This document shows positions 5,994-6,137 of a stretch of DNA of 6,137 nt, piece after piece. A program made the position numbers and the translations under genes. The first letter of the stretch is position 1, and each line of letters starts with the position of its first letter. Source of the DNA: SAR202 cluster bacterium (GTDB taxonomy: Bacteria; Chloroflexota; Dehalococcoidia; Lucifugimonadales; UBA1123); NCBI GenBank assembly GCA_030743915.1, contig JASLRP010000527.1, positions 1 to 6,137 on the forward strand. The letters run 5' to 3'. The notes beneath the pieces are model-generated. The model was not told where the DNA came from, made no database searches, and saw nothing but the letters and a program-made list of their open reading frames with translations.

Positions 5994-6137
5994 CTAATCG
6001 TCGGCAGCAACCAACGCGCTGAGCTTGTCTCGAATGACTGCTCGCATCTCTTTGACACGAGGAAGCGTGGGCATCTGGCCGTCTTCTTCCTTCTTGTCGA
6101 AGATTTTGTCCCCGTCCACATAGACCTGCATGATGCC
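5994..6137 (-). CDS. Probable Rdx (SelT/SelW/SelH) family protein, C-terminal part (5' partial)
   Basis: The last 47 residues of a minus-strand frame run from the window edge to a TAG at 5996-5994, followed by a strong terminator. The segment reads 'GIMQVYVDGDKIFDKKEEDG', then a Pro-containing turn, 'RVKEMRAVIRDKL' and an Ala/Asp tail. This matches the C-terminal pattern of the thioredoxin-like Rdx family (Gly-hydrophobic-x-V-x-VDG-x-hydrophobic, D/S-K/R-K/R-E, G-x-x-P, then a helix ending in R-D-x-L). The CxxC or CxxU redox motif that defines the family would lie upstream of the window. The assignment is therefore tentative; that it is a real gene is well supported by the terminator. Confidence 0.6.
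   Translation of the reverse strand, partial: GIMQVYVDGDKIFDKKEEDGQMPTLPRVKEMRAVIRDKLSALVAADD

Overview
The window is about 60% GC and densely coding, and looks like a bacterial chromosome fragment. I suggest the phylum Chloroflexota (Dehalococcoidia or SAR202-like) with moderate confidence. The basis is recall of family style, not a search: a long Thr-Pro 'PTPTNTPT' stalk on a surface-type protein, a flavoprotein with the GARxAGAPTAMLLAR signature, and an intergenic palindrome resembling repeats common in such genomes.

Layout. Positions 1-2385 (+) hold the 3' part of one large gene: a 213-residue Thr/Pro stalk made of two kinds of tandem repeat, then two six-bladed Kelch-type propellers of exactly 264 residues each, joined by a 53-residue Thr/Pro linker. 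After a 127-nt gap with a sigma70-like promoter and an inverted repeat comes an FAD-dependent monooxygenase-like gene (2513-3721, +). It is followed 43 nt later by a Gfo/Idh/MocA-family NAD(P)-dependent oxidoreductase (3765-4805, +); the two are probably co-transcribed. A 169-nt convergent gap (4806-4974) contains a 91-nt imperfect palindrome and a small tandem repeat. On the minus strand lie a six-bladed propeller related to peptidyl-alpha-hydroxyglycine alpha-amidating lyase (PAL; 4975-5841) and, upstream of it, the 3' end of a probable Rdx (SelT/SelW/SelH) gene (5994-6137). A strong intrinsic terminator at 5932-5963 separates these two.

How the genes work together. The flavoprotein and the Gfo/Idh/MocA enzyme could act on the same small molecule, but nothing in the sequence names it. 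The Kelch protein looks like an exported adhesion or binding protein and the PAL-like protein looks cytoplasmic; no shared pathway is evident. The window reads mainly as ordinary accessory metabolism. The more unusual items are the duplicated double-propeller protein, the PAL-like active-site set in a compact bacterial protein, and the intergenic palindrome. I see no clear sign of a wholly new system.
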